Notes: generated by a model from the sequence alone, not told the origin. 64,000 bases of DNA from Poseidonocella pacifica (GCF_900111875.1 NZ_FOJU01000002.1:661842-725841); one strand, 5' to 3'; positions 8,269 to 17,593 are shown, numbered from the stretch's first letter. Made by a program: numbers and translations.

Positions 8269-10224
8269 ATGTCCAAGCAATTGATTTTGTGCAACTGTCT
8301 CGGCACTCAGACGCTCGATGCAGAGGCGCTAGAGACGGCAACCGGCCTGCCCTGTTCGAAGGTTCATGACAACCTTTGCATGGGTCAGATGGGCGTAGCG
8401 GCAGAGGCAATGCAAAACGAAGACGCCGTGATCTGCTGTCAGCAGGAGCGCCGCCGATTCGAAGAACTCGCCGATGACCTCGGACTAGAGCATCCAGCCT
8501 TTCTCGACCTGCGGGATCGGGCAGGTTGGTCCGCAGATATGGCCGCGAAACTTCCCAAAATGTCCGCGCTCGTCGCAGAAGCCAAGCTGCCATCGCCTCA
8601 GGTAAAGTCGCTAGATATCGCATCCGAAGGGCTTTGCCTTATCTTCGGAGAGGACGAGGCGGCACTTTCGCTGGCGCGCCAGATCGCGGGACAACTCAAC
8701 GTGACGGTTTTGCTTTCCGACCCAGAGAGCCTGCCGCTGGACCGCGGATTCGATGTCGTGGTCGGGCGACTGCGCCGGGTCGAGGGGGCACTGGGCGGCT
8801 TCTCACTCACCATCGATGCGCTCCGCGAGTTGATCCCCGGCGGACGCGGTCCCTTCGGCCTCACCGAGCCGAAAGACGGTGGAAAATCCGCCTGCGATAT
8901 TCTCATCGACCTGAGTCGCGACGCCCCCATGGTTTCCGCCCCGCAAAAGCGGGAGGGGTATTTGCGCGCCGATCCGCACAGCCCCAGAGCGGTGATGGAC
9001 GTCGCGCTCGAAGCGGTACAACTTGTCGGCACCTTCGAGAAACCGCTCTACGTAAAACTGGAGCCACACCTTTGCGCCCACTCCCGCGCGAACCAGCCGG
9101 CCTGTTCCAATTGCCTCGACATCTGCCCCACCGGCGCGATCACCTCGGCGGGCGAACATGTGGCCGTCGATCCGATGATCTGCGCAGGCTGCGGGTCCTG
9201 CTCCGCCGTCTGCCCCTCCGGCGCGATCAGTTATGACGCGCCCCCCGTTTCGGAAACCTTCCGCCGGATGCAGGTCATGAGCGAGGCCTACCGCGGCGCG
9301 GGCGGCAAAGCTCCCCGGCTTCTGATCGTCGATGAGGCGCATGGACTGGAGATGATCCGCCTTGCCGCACGCTTTGGGCGGGGCCTGCCTGCGGATGTGA
9401 TCCCACTGGAAATCGAGGCTCTTGCCGGGTTTGGACACGCCGAAATGCTCGGGGCGCTCGGATGCGGCTTTGCCTCGGTCGACGTTCTATTGAACCCGCG
9501 CACCGAACGCGACGCACCGGACAGAGAACTTGCACTTGCCGAAGCGATCGCCGGGCCGGGCAAGCTTCGGCTGCTGGACCTGACGGATCCTGACGCGCTT
9601 TCCGAAATCCTCTTTGCGAGTGAAGTTCCCGGGGCGGTCGACACGCCGATGCTTCCCTTGGGAACCCGCCGCCAGATCGCGCGTCTGGCCGCAAGGACGC
9701 TACGCCCCGAAGACAGCAAGATCGACCTGCCGGAGAATGCCCCCTATGGCGCGGTGCTAGTCGACCAGGATGCCTGCACGCTTTGCCTGTCCTGCGTCTC
9801 GCTCTGCCCGTCCGGGGCGCTTGGGGACAATCCCGACAAACCTCAACTCCTGTTTCAGGAAGACGCCTGCCTCCAGTGCGGTCTTTGTGAGAATGCCTGT
9901 CCGGAGGATGCTATCACGCTGCAACCGCGTATGGACCTCACCGACGAAGCTCTCTCGCAACGCGTGTTGAACGAGGAAGAGCCGTTCGCCTGCATCGAAT
10001 GCGGCGCGCTCTTTGGTGTGAAGTCCACAATCGAACGGATCACCGAACGACTGGCCGGCAAGCATTCGATGTTTGCCACGTCCGACGCGGCAAAGACGAT
10101 CCAGATGTGCGACGATTGCCGGGTCCGGGCACAGTTCCGCGCCACGGACAATCCGTTTGCGGGCGGCGAACGGCCACGTCCCCGCACCTCGGATGACTAT
10201 TTCTCACGCCGCCGGGACCACTGA
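8269..10224 (+). CDS. Multi-cluster 4Fe-4S ferredoxin protein of the formate dehydrogenase locus
   Basis: A 651-residue cytoplasmic iron-sulfur protein. The N-terminus has a cysteine-rich patch (ILCNCLG at 7-13, a CC pair near 56). Two ferredoxin-type motifs lie at about 278-320 (CSNCLDICP, CAGCGSCSAVCP) and two more at about 502-545 (CTLCLSCVSLCP, CLQCGLCENACP). A further pair of CxxC motifs near the end (CIECG, CDDC) could bind zinc or another cluster. Between them is a domain resembling a degenerate FdhF/HdrA-like region. It begins the divergent operon with DUF6494 and an Mrp ATPase. A role in electron transfer or in building Fe-S clusters for formate dehydrogenase is inferred from context. 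AAGGGA precedes the ATG. Confidence 0.85.
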   Translation: MSKQLILCNCLGTQTLDAEALETATGLPCSKVHDNLCMGQMGVAAEAMQNEDAVICCQQERRRFEELADDLGLEHPAFLDLRDRAGWSADMAAKLPKMSALVAEAKLPSPQVKSLDIASEGLCLIFGEDEAALSLARQIAGQLNVTVLLSDPESLPLDRGFDVVVGRLRRVEGALGGFSLTIDALRELIPGGRGPFGLTEPKDGGKSACDILIDLSRDAPMVSAPQKREGYLRADPHSPRAVMDVALEAVQLVGTFEKPLYVKLEPHLCAHSRANQPACSNCLDICPTGAITSAGEHVAVDPMICAGCGSCSAVCPSGAISYDAPPVSETFRRMQVMSEAYRGAGGKAPRLLIVDEAHGLEMIRLAARFGRGLPADVIPLEIEALAGFGHAEMLGALGCGFASVDVLLNPRTERDAPDRELALAEAIAGPGKLRLLDLTDPDALSEILFASEVPGAVDTPMLPLGTRRQIARLAARTLRPEDSKIDLPENAPYGAVLVDQDACTLCLSCVSLCPSGALGDNPDKPQLLFQEDACLQCGLCENACPEDAITLQPRMDLTDEALSQRVLNEEEPFACIECGALFGVKSTIERITERLAGKHSMFATSDAAKTIQMCDDCRVRAQFRATDNPFAGGERPRPRTSDDYFSRRRDH

Positions 10225-10326
10225 TCCGGACCCGTTTGATAAGCGGGCGGGAAATACTCATATTGCACCACGAAACACGCGGCGATCCGCCGCCCGCCCC
10301 ATGGGGCCAAAGGAAGGGAGATCAGG

Positions 10327-10521
10327 ATGAGCGACGATTTCAACATGTCGATGCGTAAATTCCTCAAGCAGGTCGGGGTTACGTCCCAGCAGCAGATCGA
10401 GGAAGCCATTCGCGCCAAGGGTAACACCGAAGGGCAAAGCTTTGAGGCGAAGGTCGTGCTGACCATCGACGGGCTTGATCTCGAACACACCGTGACCGGC
10501 ACGATCAAAGGACAGGGCTGA
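10327..10521 (+). CDS. DUF6494 family small protein
   Basis: A 64-residue protein that starts MSDDFNMSMRKFLKQVGVTS and ends with EHTVTGTIKGQG. It matches a small conserved family found beside formate dehydrogenase maturation genes in alphaproteobacteria. An N-terminal helix followed by a short beta-rich tail is predicted by eye. It lies 102 bases after the ferredoxin gene, with GAAGGGAG upstream of the ATG, and is directly followed by the Mrp ATPase gene. Function unknown. Confidence 0.8.
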   Translation: MSDDFNMSMRKFLKQVGVTSQQQIEEAIRAKGNTEGQSFEAKVVLTIDGLDLEHTVTGTIKGQG

Positions 10522-10522
10522 C

Positions 10523-11593
10523 GTGGCATTGACACGCGAAGATGTACTGGGCGCGCTCAAGGGGATCACAGATCCGGTGAGCGGCTCCGATATTGTGAGC
10601 ACCGGAATGGTGCGGGCACTCGCCGTCGAAGAGAGCGGTGCCGTTCGCTTCGTTCTTGAAATTGATCCCAAGCGCGCCGAACAGATGGAGCCGGTACGCG
10701 CCGAGGCCGAGGCAAAGGTAAAAGCGTTGGCGGGCGTGGGGGCCGTCTCGGTCGTGATGACCGCGCATAGCACGCAAAATGCCCCCCCTGACCTGAAGCC
10801 CAAGAAGAAAGCTGAGCCTACCGGCCCGCAAAAGATCGCCGGGATCGAACACATTATTGCGGTCGCATCCGGCAAGGGTGGCGTGGGCAAATCGACCGTC
10901 TCGGCAAACCTCGCCTGCGCGCTCGCCGCCGAAGGCAAGCGGGTCGGCCTGCTCGACGCAGATGTCTACGGGCCTTCACAGCCACGGATGCTCGGCGTAT
11001 CGGGCCGCCCGGCAAGCCCGGACGGCAAGACCATCATGCCGCTCAGGAACCATGGCGTGACCATGATGTCGCTTGGCCTCATGGTCAACGAAGGTCAGGC
11101 GGTTGTCTGGCGCGGTCCGATGCTCATCGGCGCGCTCCAGCAGATGCTGATGCAGGTTCAATGGGGCGCGCTCGACGTGCTCATCGTGGATCTGCCGCCC
11201 GGCACCGGCGATGTCGGCATGACGCTGGCGCAAAAGGCACATATCGACGGCGTGGTTGTTGTCTCGACCCCGCAGGACGTCGCGCTGATCGACGCCCGCA
11301 AAGGGATCGACATGTTCAACCAGCTCAAGACACCCATCTTGGGCATGATCGAGAACATGAGCACCCACATCTGCTCCAACTGTGGTCATGAAGAGCATAT
11401 CTTCGGTCATGGTGGCGTAGCGCGCGAAGCGGAAAAGATCGGGGCGCCACTGCTCGGGGAAATCCCGCTGCACCTCGACATCCGGACCGCGGCCGACGGC
11501 GGCGCACCCATCGTTGTGGCCAAGCCTGAAAGCCCGCAAGCGCAGTCGTTCCGGGAGATCGCACGCAAACTGATGGAGATGGGCGTTACATGA
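10523..11593 (+). CDS. Mrp/NBP35-family P-loop ATPase, Fe-S cluster carrier
   Basis: A 356-residue protein that begins with GTG at 10523, one base after the DUF6494 stop. Residues 1-80 are a MIP18-like (DUF59) domain. The ATPase domain follows, with a deviant Walker A motif (SGKGGVGKST near 118), LLDADVYGPSQPRMLG, and a switch region IVDLPPGTGD. A C-terminal CSNC motif (in THICSNCGHEE) is the bridging [4Fe-4S] site of this family. Mrp proteins carry Fe-S clusters to apoproteins; here the likely clients are the formate dehydrogenase iron-sulfur subunits and the neighbouring ferredoxin protein, an inference from position. Its stop overlaps the next gene by four bases. Confidence 0.92.
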   Translation: MALTREDVLGALKGITDPVSGSDIVSTGMVRALAVEESGAVRFVLEIDPKRAEQMEPVRAEAEAKVKALAGVGAVSVVMTAHSTQNAPPDLKPKKKAEPTGPQKIAGIEHIIAVASGKGGVGKSTVSANLACALAAEGKRVGLLDADVYGPSQPRMLGVSGRPASPDGKTIMPLRNHGVTMMSLGLMVNEGQAVVWRGPMLIGALQQMLMQVQWGALDVLIVDLPPGTGDVGMTLAQKAHIDGVVVVSTPQDVALIDARKGIDMFNQLKTPILGMIENMSTHICSNCGHEEHIFGHGGVAREAEKIGAPLLGEIPLHLDIRTAADGGAPIVVAKPESPQAQSFREIARKLMEMGVT

Positions 11594-12306
11594 TCGACGC
11601 CGCACCGCAGTTCCCACCGTTGTTCCAGGGCCTCGCCGTGGAGCCGGGCATCGACCCCTTCGCCAAGGCCTGCGCCAAGGGCGCGATGGGCTGCGACGCG
11701 GGGCTCGTGGTGCATCGTCTCGCGGCGGACCGGATGTCTGCCGCAGTCGTGCTTGCGCCCGAGGTTCCGCTCGAAGAGGCCGTGGCGATGCTCCCGCTCT
11801 CGGGGGTCGCCTTTCAGAACGCGCTGGGCGCACTTGCCCCGCCGGAGGTCGCGGTTCATCTCGAATGGACGGGCGGCATCCGGGTCAACGGGGCGCGTTG
11901 CGGTGATCTGCGGATCGCGGCGGGAACAGGCGATCCAGACGCGCAACCGGAATGGCTGGTTGTCGGACTGGACCTGCCGCTTTGGCCCGAGGATCTCGAC
12001 CGCACGGGCGATACGCCGGATCAAACAGCGCTTTATGCCGAAGGCTGTGCCGATGTGGACGCAATCGCCCTACTGGAAAGTTGGGTTCGGCATCTGCTGC
12101 TCTGGATTTCCCGGTGGGAGGAAGCGGGCGCAAAGCCGATCCACGCGGAGTGGCGGGGACTGGCCCACGGTATGGGTGAGGATATGTCCATCGATGGGCG
12201 TTCGGGCACCTTTCTGGGGGTGGACGAAAGATTTGGACTGCTACTTCGGGATGCGGAGACAACGCATCTCATCCCGCTGAGCACTAGGTTGGAGACGATG
12301 ACATGA
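11590..12306 (+). CDS. Biotin/lipoate-protein-ligase-fold protein (DUF4444-type)
   Basis: A 238-residue protein related to the biotin/lipoate A/B ligase fold, with an N-terminal ligase-like domain (FPPLFQGLAVEPGIDPFAKA; HLEWTGGIRVNGARCGDLRIA) and a C-terminal segment of the DUF4444 kind (DGRSGTFLGVDERFGLLLRD). In true ligases the first part carries the substrate lysine and the GRG(R)xGR loop; that loop is not seen here, so classic ligation is doubtful. It is coupled by overlaps to the Mrp gene before it and the DUF6505 gene after it. The acceptor, if any, is unknown. Confidence 0.75.
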   Translation: MIDAAPQFPPLFQGLAVEPGIDPFAKACAKGAMGCDAGLVVHRLAADRMSAAVVLAPEVPLEEAVAMLPLSGVAFQNALGALAPPEVAVHLEWTGGIRVNGARCGDLRIAAGTGDPDAQPEWLVVGLDLPLWPEDLDRTGDTPDQTALYAEGCADVDAIALLESWVRHLLLWISRWEEAGAKPIHAEWRGLAHGMGEDMSIDGRSGTFLGVDERFGLLLRDAETTHLIPLSTRLETMT

Positions 12307-12788
12307 AGCTCGCACGGGCGATCCACTTCGATGAAAGCGACCAGCGCGTCTTTCATTCGCCGGCCCGCACCGGGGAATGGTGCATCACCGGGGGTTTTGA
12401 GTTTTCCAACTGGGGAGAGGCGGACCTTGTCGGCAAGGCACGGCAGGCATTTTCCAACAGTTGGCTTGGAATGGAGACATGGGGCCGCGTGACTTTCGTC
12501 GCCGTGACCCAGATCGAGGCCGCTGAATATGCGCGGCTCGAAGAGCTTCTGACCCTCCACTTCATGGAGATGTACGGCGCCCCGGACCGAGAGGCGGCGC
12601 GGCCCGTGGCACAGGAAGAATTGGCCTATATGGTCGAACTTTGTGAGGATCATCAGCCCAATACGCTGTTGACCGTCGCGCGGGAGTTGACCGAAACAGG
12701 TGTGCGCGAAAGCTTTCGGGCGATTGAGCCTTCCGAGGCCGGGCTGGAGCAATTCGCCATTCACGGTGATCTCGACGACCCCGCGTGA
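12303..12788 (+). CDS. DUF6505 family protein
   Basis: A 161-residue protein beginning MKLARAIHFDESDQRVFHSP; it has no signal peptide and no recognised catalytic motif. It belongs to a small family confined to formate dehydrogenase loci. The start overlaps the preceding stop (ATGA), so translation is coupled. It is the last gene of the rightward operon. A helper role in formate dehydrogenase maturation is inferred only from the gene order. Confidence 0.75.
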   Translation: MKLARAIHFDESDQRVFHSPARTGEWCITGGFEFSNWGEADLVGKARQAFSNSWLGMETWGRVTFVAVTQIEAAEYARLEELLTLHFMEMYGAPDREAARPVAQEELAYMVELCEDHQPNTLLTVARELTETGVRESFRAIEPSEAGLEQFAIHGDLDDPA

Positions 12789-12816
12789 GGTCTACACCCG
12801 CGCTGAAAACCCCGGC

Positions 12817-13728
12817 TCAGGCATCTGTCTGTTCGGCTTGACCTGCTGCCATGGGGAATGCCTCGTGGAACGCCTCTAGGACGCTTGGCTCAGTCTCTGC
12901 GTGGTTGGCGATGAGCCGCGCCTTGAATCCTCCTCGTCCGCGTAACCTGCTGAAGTTGTTGCCATGGTTCGTCATGTAGCAGACGAGCGGAGTGTCGACC
13001 GGGGTCAGGGGGCGGCCAGCGAGACGCGCGAGGTATTCAAACATCCGGTGCTCGTAACTGACCGCGCCGCTGAGAAAATTCTTTGATTTCGGATCGCCCG
13101 GCAGAAGCGGAAACGCCGCGCAAGAGCCGCAGAGCTTCCAGAAAGCTCGCTGGTTCGGGGCCATGAGGCTGCGTGGATTGGCGATGGCGATCTGGCGCTC
13201 CGAAACATCATAGAGATAACCCCGGCGCATCAGATACCCGTTCGGGCTGGCGTCTCGCAGCAGGGTTGCGACCAACTCTGGATGCAGCAGATCGTCCGCA
13301 TCGAGCGGCATGAGATACCCCTCGGGGCCGCGATCCGTCGCAGCGTTGACCAGATGCCGAAGCTTGTCCCATTTGTCGAAGCTCTCATCCGCCTTCACGT
13401 AGGGCAGGTGAAAGAGGGTTCTGGACCACGGAAGATCGGGCATATCCTCACAGCAGATCAGCGCTTCCCATCTGGAATCGCTCTGACTGAGGAGACCTGC
13501 CACGGTGGCTTGCAGCCGCGCTTCGACGGCCGCCCAATCCTCGATCAGGCGCCGTCCGACAACGGGAATGACAAACACAACCCGCTCCGGCTGCCGAAGC
13601 CTTGGCGCGGTCCGAAGATCGACCGCCGCCATCTCCGCCGCATCCAGAGACCCGAGCAGTTGGGGAGCGACTCCCGCTGCGAAGGGGCGTAGAAACCGGC
13701 GCCATTTCCCAACCGTCTTGCGTTGCAT
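12817..13728 (-). CDS. Glycosyltransferase family 2-like protein
   Basis: A 303-residue protein with a GT-A-like core. VVFVIPVVGRR near residue 50 begins the nucleotide-binding half, SQSDSRWEALICCED follows the family-2 pattern, and LMPLDADDLLHPELV (about 145) holds the DxDD metal/UDP site. CAGGAG precedes the ATG at 13728. The gene stands alone, convergent with the fdh satellite operon and 70 bases from the next gene on the same strand. The sugar donor and acceptor cannot be told from the sequence. Confidence 0.75.
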   Translation of the reverse strand: MQRKTVGKWRRFLRPFAAGVAPQLLGSLDAAEMAAVDLRTAPRLRQPERVVFVIPVVGRRLIEDWAAVEARLQATVAGLLSQSDSRWEALICCEDMPDLPWSRTLFHLPYVKADESFDKWDKLRHLVNAATDRGPEGYLMPLDADDLLHPELVATLLRDASPNGYLMRRGYLYDVSERQIAIANPRSLMAPNQRAFWKLCGSCAAFPLLPGDPKSKNFLSGAVSYEHRMFEYLARLAGRPLTPVDTPLVCYMTNHGNNFSRLRGRGGFKARLIANHAETEPSVLEAFHEAFPMAAGQAEQTDA

Positions 13729-13798
13729 TCCGCGCTCCTGAAAACATGCCTTGGCTTCTACCTAGCGACCAGACCCTGCGTGGACCAGAGGAAGCGCT

Positions 13799-15220
13799 TC
13801 ACGGAGCATCGAGATCGAGGATTTCACGCAGGATGCGAACATGCTCGGGGGTTTTGTCCGGCGCGTCCGTGCTCATCCTTCTTTCCCCGTTCCAGTAGTG
13901 ATTGTGGGTCACCAGCCCTTCGGGCAGAACGGCAATGTCTCGGGCACCTCGGGCACTCTTCTCCCCCCGCTCCAGCGCAAAAGGCTCCGCCACGGGGCCA
14001 GAAATGAGATCGCCCTTCACGATGCGCGACTGCGGCGAATAGAGGTTGGTCCAGCGCGTATATCCGAACACGGCGCCATGATGCGGACATCGCGGCGCCA
14101 CCGGATCGAATTCCTCCCCTTCGGAGCGCACCACGCCGGATCGGTATGTCCAATGCCGACTGCCGGTGCGGGAATCGTATTCGAGCGCGGGCGGGCAACA
14201 GGGCACGACGCGGCGGCGCTGTAGCTCGCGCAGGTCGTCGCGATCGGCCGCAATCAGAAACTCCGCATGGGTCAACGGCGACCCCATAGAGATGAAGTCT
14301 GTGACCTTCCACGGGTTACCTTGAGAAGAAAGCTCGGCAAGCGCCTTTTTCTGCTGTTCTTGATAGGCGGCCGTGAAATCCTCGGGGGCTTCGCCGTCCT
14401 CCAGCCCCAATGCCACGCGCACCATGGCTTCGAGCTTTGCCCGCTCGGGTTGCGGTCCGATGCGGTCCTTGTTGAAGCGTTTGTTGGTGCGGGCGAAGGT
14501 TTGATTCAGGATATCCAAGGCGACGATGGTGCCCAAAGAATGCGCGGCGACAATGACACGGTCATACTCGTCCGACTCAATCAACCGTTCGAGCAGCGCG
14601 ACCCCGTTTGCGCGTATCTCCTGTCGGCGCGCGACATTGGCGGGCTTGGCCATGACATATCGCGCCACATCCCCAAAGCGGTCGATCATCACCGTGCGCA
14701 AAAGAATAGGCGAGAGTGCGATCACCCCAAGGAGAACCCAGCCAAGCCATGCGGGCAATGGAAGCGCCTCCTTGACCATGGGCAAGGAGGTCCACAGCAG
14801 TGCGAACACCCCCAACAGGACGATGACCCAAAGAGAGATCCATGTCGCAAGAACCGGGCGCGGCACGCGCGTTCGGGGATTTCGCCAGAGCAACGTCCTG
14901 AGCCATGAGGTTACATGCTGCCACGTTGTGCCGTGCATGAGATGCGCCCAGTAGAATTCGTAGAAGTCCGCGCGCCAGCCGTTTTCGGTCCGTTCCGTAG
15001 TGACGCGGCGCAATTCGAAATTGTCATAAGCCGCATCCGGCTTGGCCCAGACGGTATTCTTGGCGCGGGGGCTCTCGCCCGTTTCGCTATCGGGACGGTC
15101 GCGCCGAACAAGCGCATCGTCGGTGGTCCAGACCGTATCAATGAAACTGCGCAAGGTCTGCATGGGGATCTGTTCCCCCATGCCATGCACGATAAGCACC
15201 GCCTGTTTTCTGGTGGCCAT
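13799..15220 (-). CDS. Membrane-anchored alpha/beta-hydrolase-like protein
   Basis: A 473-residue protein. It begins with a hydrolase strand and oxyanion-type motif (QAVLIVHGMGEQ, residues 6-17). Two adjacent transmembrane segments follow at about 125-145 and 158-178. The nucleophile elbow is AAHSLGT near residue 227, with the catalytic serine in HSLG. A His in the C-terminal region (VTHNHYW) is a candidate third member of the triad. The two membrane spans inserted inside the hydrolase fold are unusual. A GGGGAGGGG stretch precedes the ATG at 15220. Substrate unknown; lipase/esterase activity is an inference from the fold. Confidence 0.7.
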   Translation of the reverse strand: MATRKQAVLIVHGMGEQIPMQTLRSFIDTVWTTDDALVRRDRPDSETGESPRAKNTVWAKPDAAYDNFELRRVTTERTENGWRADFYEFYWAHLMHGTTWQHVTSWLRTLLWRNPRTRVPRPVLATWISLWVIVLLGVFALLWTSLPMVKEALPLPAWLGWVLLGVIALSPILLRTVMIDRFGDVARYVMAKPANVARRQEIRANGVALLERLIESDEYDRVIVAAHSLGTIVALDILNQTFARTNKRFNKDRIGPQPERAKLEAMVRVALGLEDGEAPEDFTAAYQEQQKKALAELSSQGNPWKVTDFISMGSPLTHAEFLIAADRDDLRELQRRRVVPCCPPALEYDSRTGSRHWTYRSGVVRSEGEEFDPVAPRCPHHGAVFGYTRWTNLYSPQSRIVKGDLISGPVAEPFALERGEKSARGARDIAVLPEGLVTHNHYWNGERRMSTDAPDKTPEHVRILREILDLDAP

Positions 15221-15288
15221 GCGCCCCTCCCCCCAAATCCCTCAACCAATGCGGGCAGCCTAGCACGAGCGGAAGGGGCGCGGAAGTT

Positions 15289-15591
15289 TTAGAGCGGGCG
15301 CCAGTCCATGCCCTTGAAATCCTCGCGGAAGGCAAAGCGGACGAGGTGATCGTCGATGATATGCCGCGCGCGGGAAAGCCCGGCTTCGTCCGGCCCGGTG
15401 ATCTCTATGCGGAGCATTTCCTGACCTGCGTCCAGCCGCGCGGGGCCGGGTGGCAAGGCGGCGTGACCCGTCTGGCTGTCATACTCAACGTCGATCTTGT
15501 GGGCGAAGTGCTTGCACAGCTGCTGAAGGTATTTGCTGGCATGCTCGGTGGCAAACGTGCCGATTTCGGTCCGAAGTGTTGTTTGGGTCAT
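15289..15591 (-). CDS. DUF2218 family protein
   Basis: A 100-residue protein starting MTQTTLRTEIGTFATEHASK with a conserved core (YLQQLCKHFAHKIDVEY) and the C-terminal pattern HLVRFAFREDFKGMDW. It fits the DUF2218 family, which is often found beside iron-siderophore transport genes, as here (the transporter operon starts 145 bases away, divergently). The frame is open further upstream, but the family sequence begins at this ATG. Function unknown; an iron-uptake link is inferred from position. Confidence 0.82.
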   Translation of the reverse strand: MTQTTLRTEIGTFATEHASKYLQQLCKHFAHKIDVEYDSQTGHAALPPGPARLDAGQEMLRIEITGPDEAGLSRARHIIDDHLVRFAFREDFKGMDWRPL

Positions 15592-15735
15592 CCCCATCGG
15601 TGGGCCTCGTGCTTTCCTGACTCTTTGCGTCAATTTAAGCCTTGCGGCATCTCGGGACAAGGACGTATCCAAGGCCCCGTATCCGCGCCGCCAGCCAGCC
15701 GCCAGCAACGCGCCGTCATTCCGAAGGAGTTCGAC

Positions 15736-16644
15736 ATGACCAGCCGCTTCGTGGCCGCTTTGCTATTGGCCCTTGCCCCCGCCGTTTCTGCTGTTGCCGA
15801 GACCCTCACGCTCGAAACCGCCACCGGCCCGCGTGAGATCGAAGCCGGGCCGGAAAGGGTCGTCGTCTTTGACCCCGCCGCGATCGACACACTGGAAGCG
15901 CTTGGCGTGCCCATCGTGGGCGTACCAAGCCCCATCTACCTCGACTATCTCGCTGACGTCGCAGAGGAAGCCGAGGTCGTGGGCACGATGTTTGAACCCG
16001 ACTATGAAACGCTCGCCGCGCTCCAGCCTGATCTTATCGTTGCGGGAAGCCGCTCTTCCGCTCAGGTGGATGCCCTCTCCCGCGTGGCCCCCACGATCGA
16101 CATGACACTTTGGGGCGAGGATCTGCTGGGCGAAGCACGTGCGCGGACAGAGACCTATGCCGCGATTTTCTCCCGCGAGGCGGAGGCAGACGCACTTCTG
16201 GCCGACTTTGAAGCCAAGATCGAAGATGCCAAATCGGCCGTCGCAGGCAAGGGAAACGCACTCATACTCCTTACCAACAGCGGCAAGATCTCTGCCTATG
16301 GCATTGAGAGTCGTTTCGGATGGATCCACACGGCACTGGACCTGCCTCAGGCCGTGGAGAACGTCAGTGACGAGACCCATGGCGAAGCGATCTCCTTCGA
16401 GTTCATCGCACAGGCCAATCCCGATTGGCTGATCGTGGTGGACCGGGGCGCGGCGATTGGTGCATCGGGCGACTCCGCCGCTGCAACACTGGATAATCCC
16501 TTGGTTGCGGGAACCACGGCCGCGCAAAAAGGCCAAATCATCTATCTCGACGCGGGCCCCATTTATATTGCCGGGGGCGGGATGCAGTCCATGGCGGGCA
16601 CCCTCGATGAGATCATCACCGCGTTCTCCGGGACCGATAGCTGA
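15736..16644 (+). CDS. Iron-siderophore ABC transporter substrate-binding protein
   Basis: A 302-residue periplasmic protein with a signal peptide (MTSRFVAALLLALAPAVSAVA). It has the two-lobed FatB/CeuA-like pattern: EAGPERVVVFDPAAIDTLEALG, LAALQPDLIVAGSR, and FIAQANPDWLIVVDRG. It would bind a ferric siderophore and deliver it to the permeases encoded next. GAAGGAG lies just upstream of the ATG. It is the first gene of a four-gene operon and overlaps the first permease gene. No TonB-dependent receptor is encoded nearby, so the ligand is not known. Confidence 0.9.
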   Translation: MTSRFVAALLLALAPAVSAVAETLTLETATGPREIEAGPERVVVFDPAAIDTLEALGVPIVGVPSPIYLDYLADVAEEAEVVGTMFEPDYETLAALQPDLIVAGSRSSAQVDALSRVAPTIDMTLWGEDLLGEARARTETYAAIFSREAEADALLADFEAKIEDAKSAVAGKGNALILLTNSGKISAYGIESRFGWIHTALDLPQAVENVSDETHGEAISFEFIAQANPDWLIVVDRGAAIGASGDSAAATLDNPLVAGTTAAQKGQIIYLDAGPIYIAGGGMQSMAGTLDEIITAFSGTDS

Positions 16645-17593
16645 CCTCTTGCGACCTGCAATTCTCATAGCGGCCGCGCTCATTGCGTTGACGACGGCGA
16701 GCCTCGCCATCGGGTCGGCGTCGCTATGGGGCGGTGATCTCGGCACCGGCTGGCTCCTTGCGGTGAGCCGCTTCCCTCGCACTGCGGCCGCGCTTCTTGC
16801 TGGGGCGGGCCTCGCCGTCGCGGGAACCGTGGTACAACAGGCCGTTCAAAACAGGCTGGTGGAGCCATCGCTGACCGGGACGACTGAATCCGCTATGCTG
16901 GGCCTTATCGCCATAACCCTGATCGCTCCGGGCATGTCCATCGGGTGGAAGGCCGCCCTCGCCGCTGTCGCCGCCCTCGCGGGCACGGGCGGCTTTCTGA
17001 TGTTGGCCCGGCGCGTTCCCATGCAGGATCCGCTGCTGTTGCCCATCGTGGGATTGATCTATGGCGGCATCCTCAGCGCCATGGCGATCTGGCTCGCGTG
17101 GAATGCCGACCTGATGCAGCTTCTGGGGGCTTGGCGGCTTGGTGAGTTTTCCGGCATCGTGCAGGGGCGCTATGAACTTCTGTGGATCATCGCGGCCCTC
17201 AGCCTGCTTCTCTATACGCTTGCCGATCGGCTCACCCTGCTCGGTCTTGGGGAGACTCAGGCCCGGAGCCTCGGCCTCAACTACACCCAAACCCGCCTGC
17301 TTGCGCTCGCCGTCATGTCGCTTATCGCGTCGCTCGTAACGGTCACCGTGGGCGCCTTGCCTTTCGTCGGGTTGGTGGCTCCAAACCTCATCTCCCGCTG
17401 GCGCGGCGACAATCTTCGCGCCAACCTGCCCTTCATCGCGGCGGGCGGGGGCGGGTTGGTGCTCGCGGCCGACATCGCCGGACGACTGATCCGCTATCCC
17501 TATGAAATCCCCGCTGCCACCGTCTTCTCTGTTTTCGGAGCGGCGATTTTCCTTTGGCTGCTTCACTCCGTTCCGGCGCGATCCCATGGTTGA
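16607..17593 (+). CDS. Iron-siderophore ABC transporter permease (FecCD family), first
   Basis: A polytopic FecCD-family permease (328 residues from the ATG at 16607). The core runs from RFPRTAAALLAGAGLAVAG through AVQNRLVEPSLTGTTESA to VTVGALPFVGLVAPNL, the last being the coupling region for the ATPase. The start is uncertain: the ATG at 16607 overlaps the binding-protein gene by 38 bases, and a TTG at 16649 just after its stop is an alternative; neither has a strong Shine-Dalgarno sequence. The stop overlaps the second permease start by eight bases. Confidence 0.88.
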   Translation: MRSSPRSPGPIADLLRPAILIAAALIALTTASLAIGSASLWGGDLGTGWLLAVSRFPRTAAALLAGAGLAVAGTVVQQAVQNRLVEPSLTGTTESAMLGLIAITLIAPGMSIGWKAALAAVAALAGTGGFLMLARRVPMQDPLLLPIVGLIYGGILSAMAIWLAWNADLMQLLGAWRLGEFSGIVQGRYELLWIIAALSLLLYTLADRLTLLGLGETQARSLGLNYTQTRLLALAVMSLIASLVTVTVGALPFVGLVAPNLISRWRGDNLRANLPFIAAGGGGLVLAADIAGRLIRYPYEIPAATVFSVFGAAIFLWLLHSVPARSHG

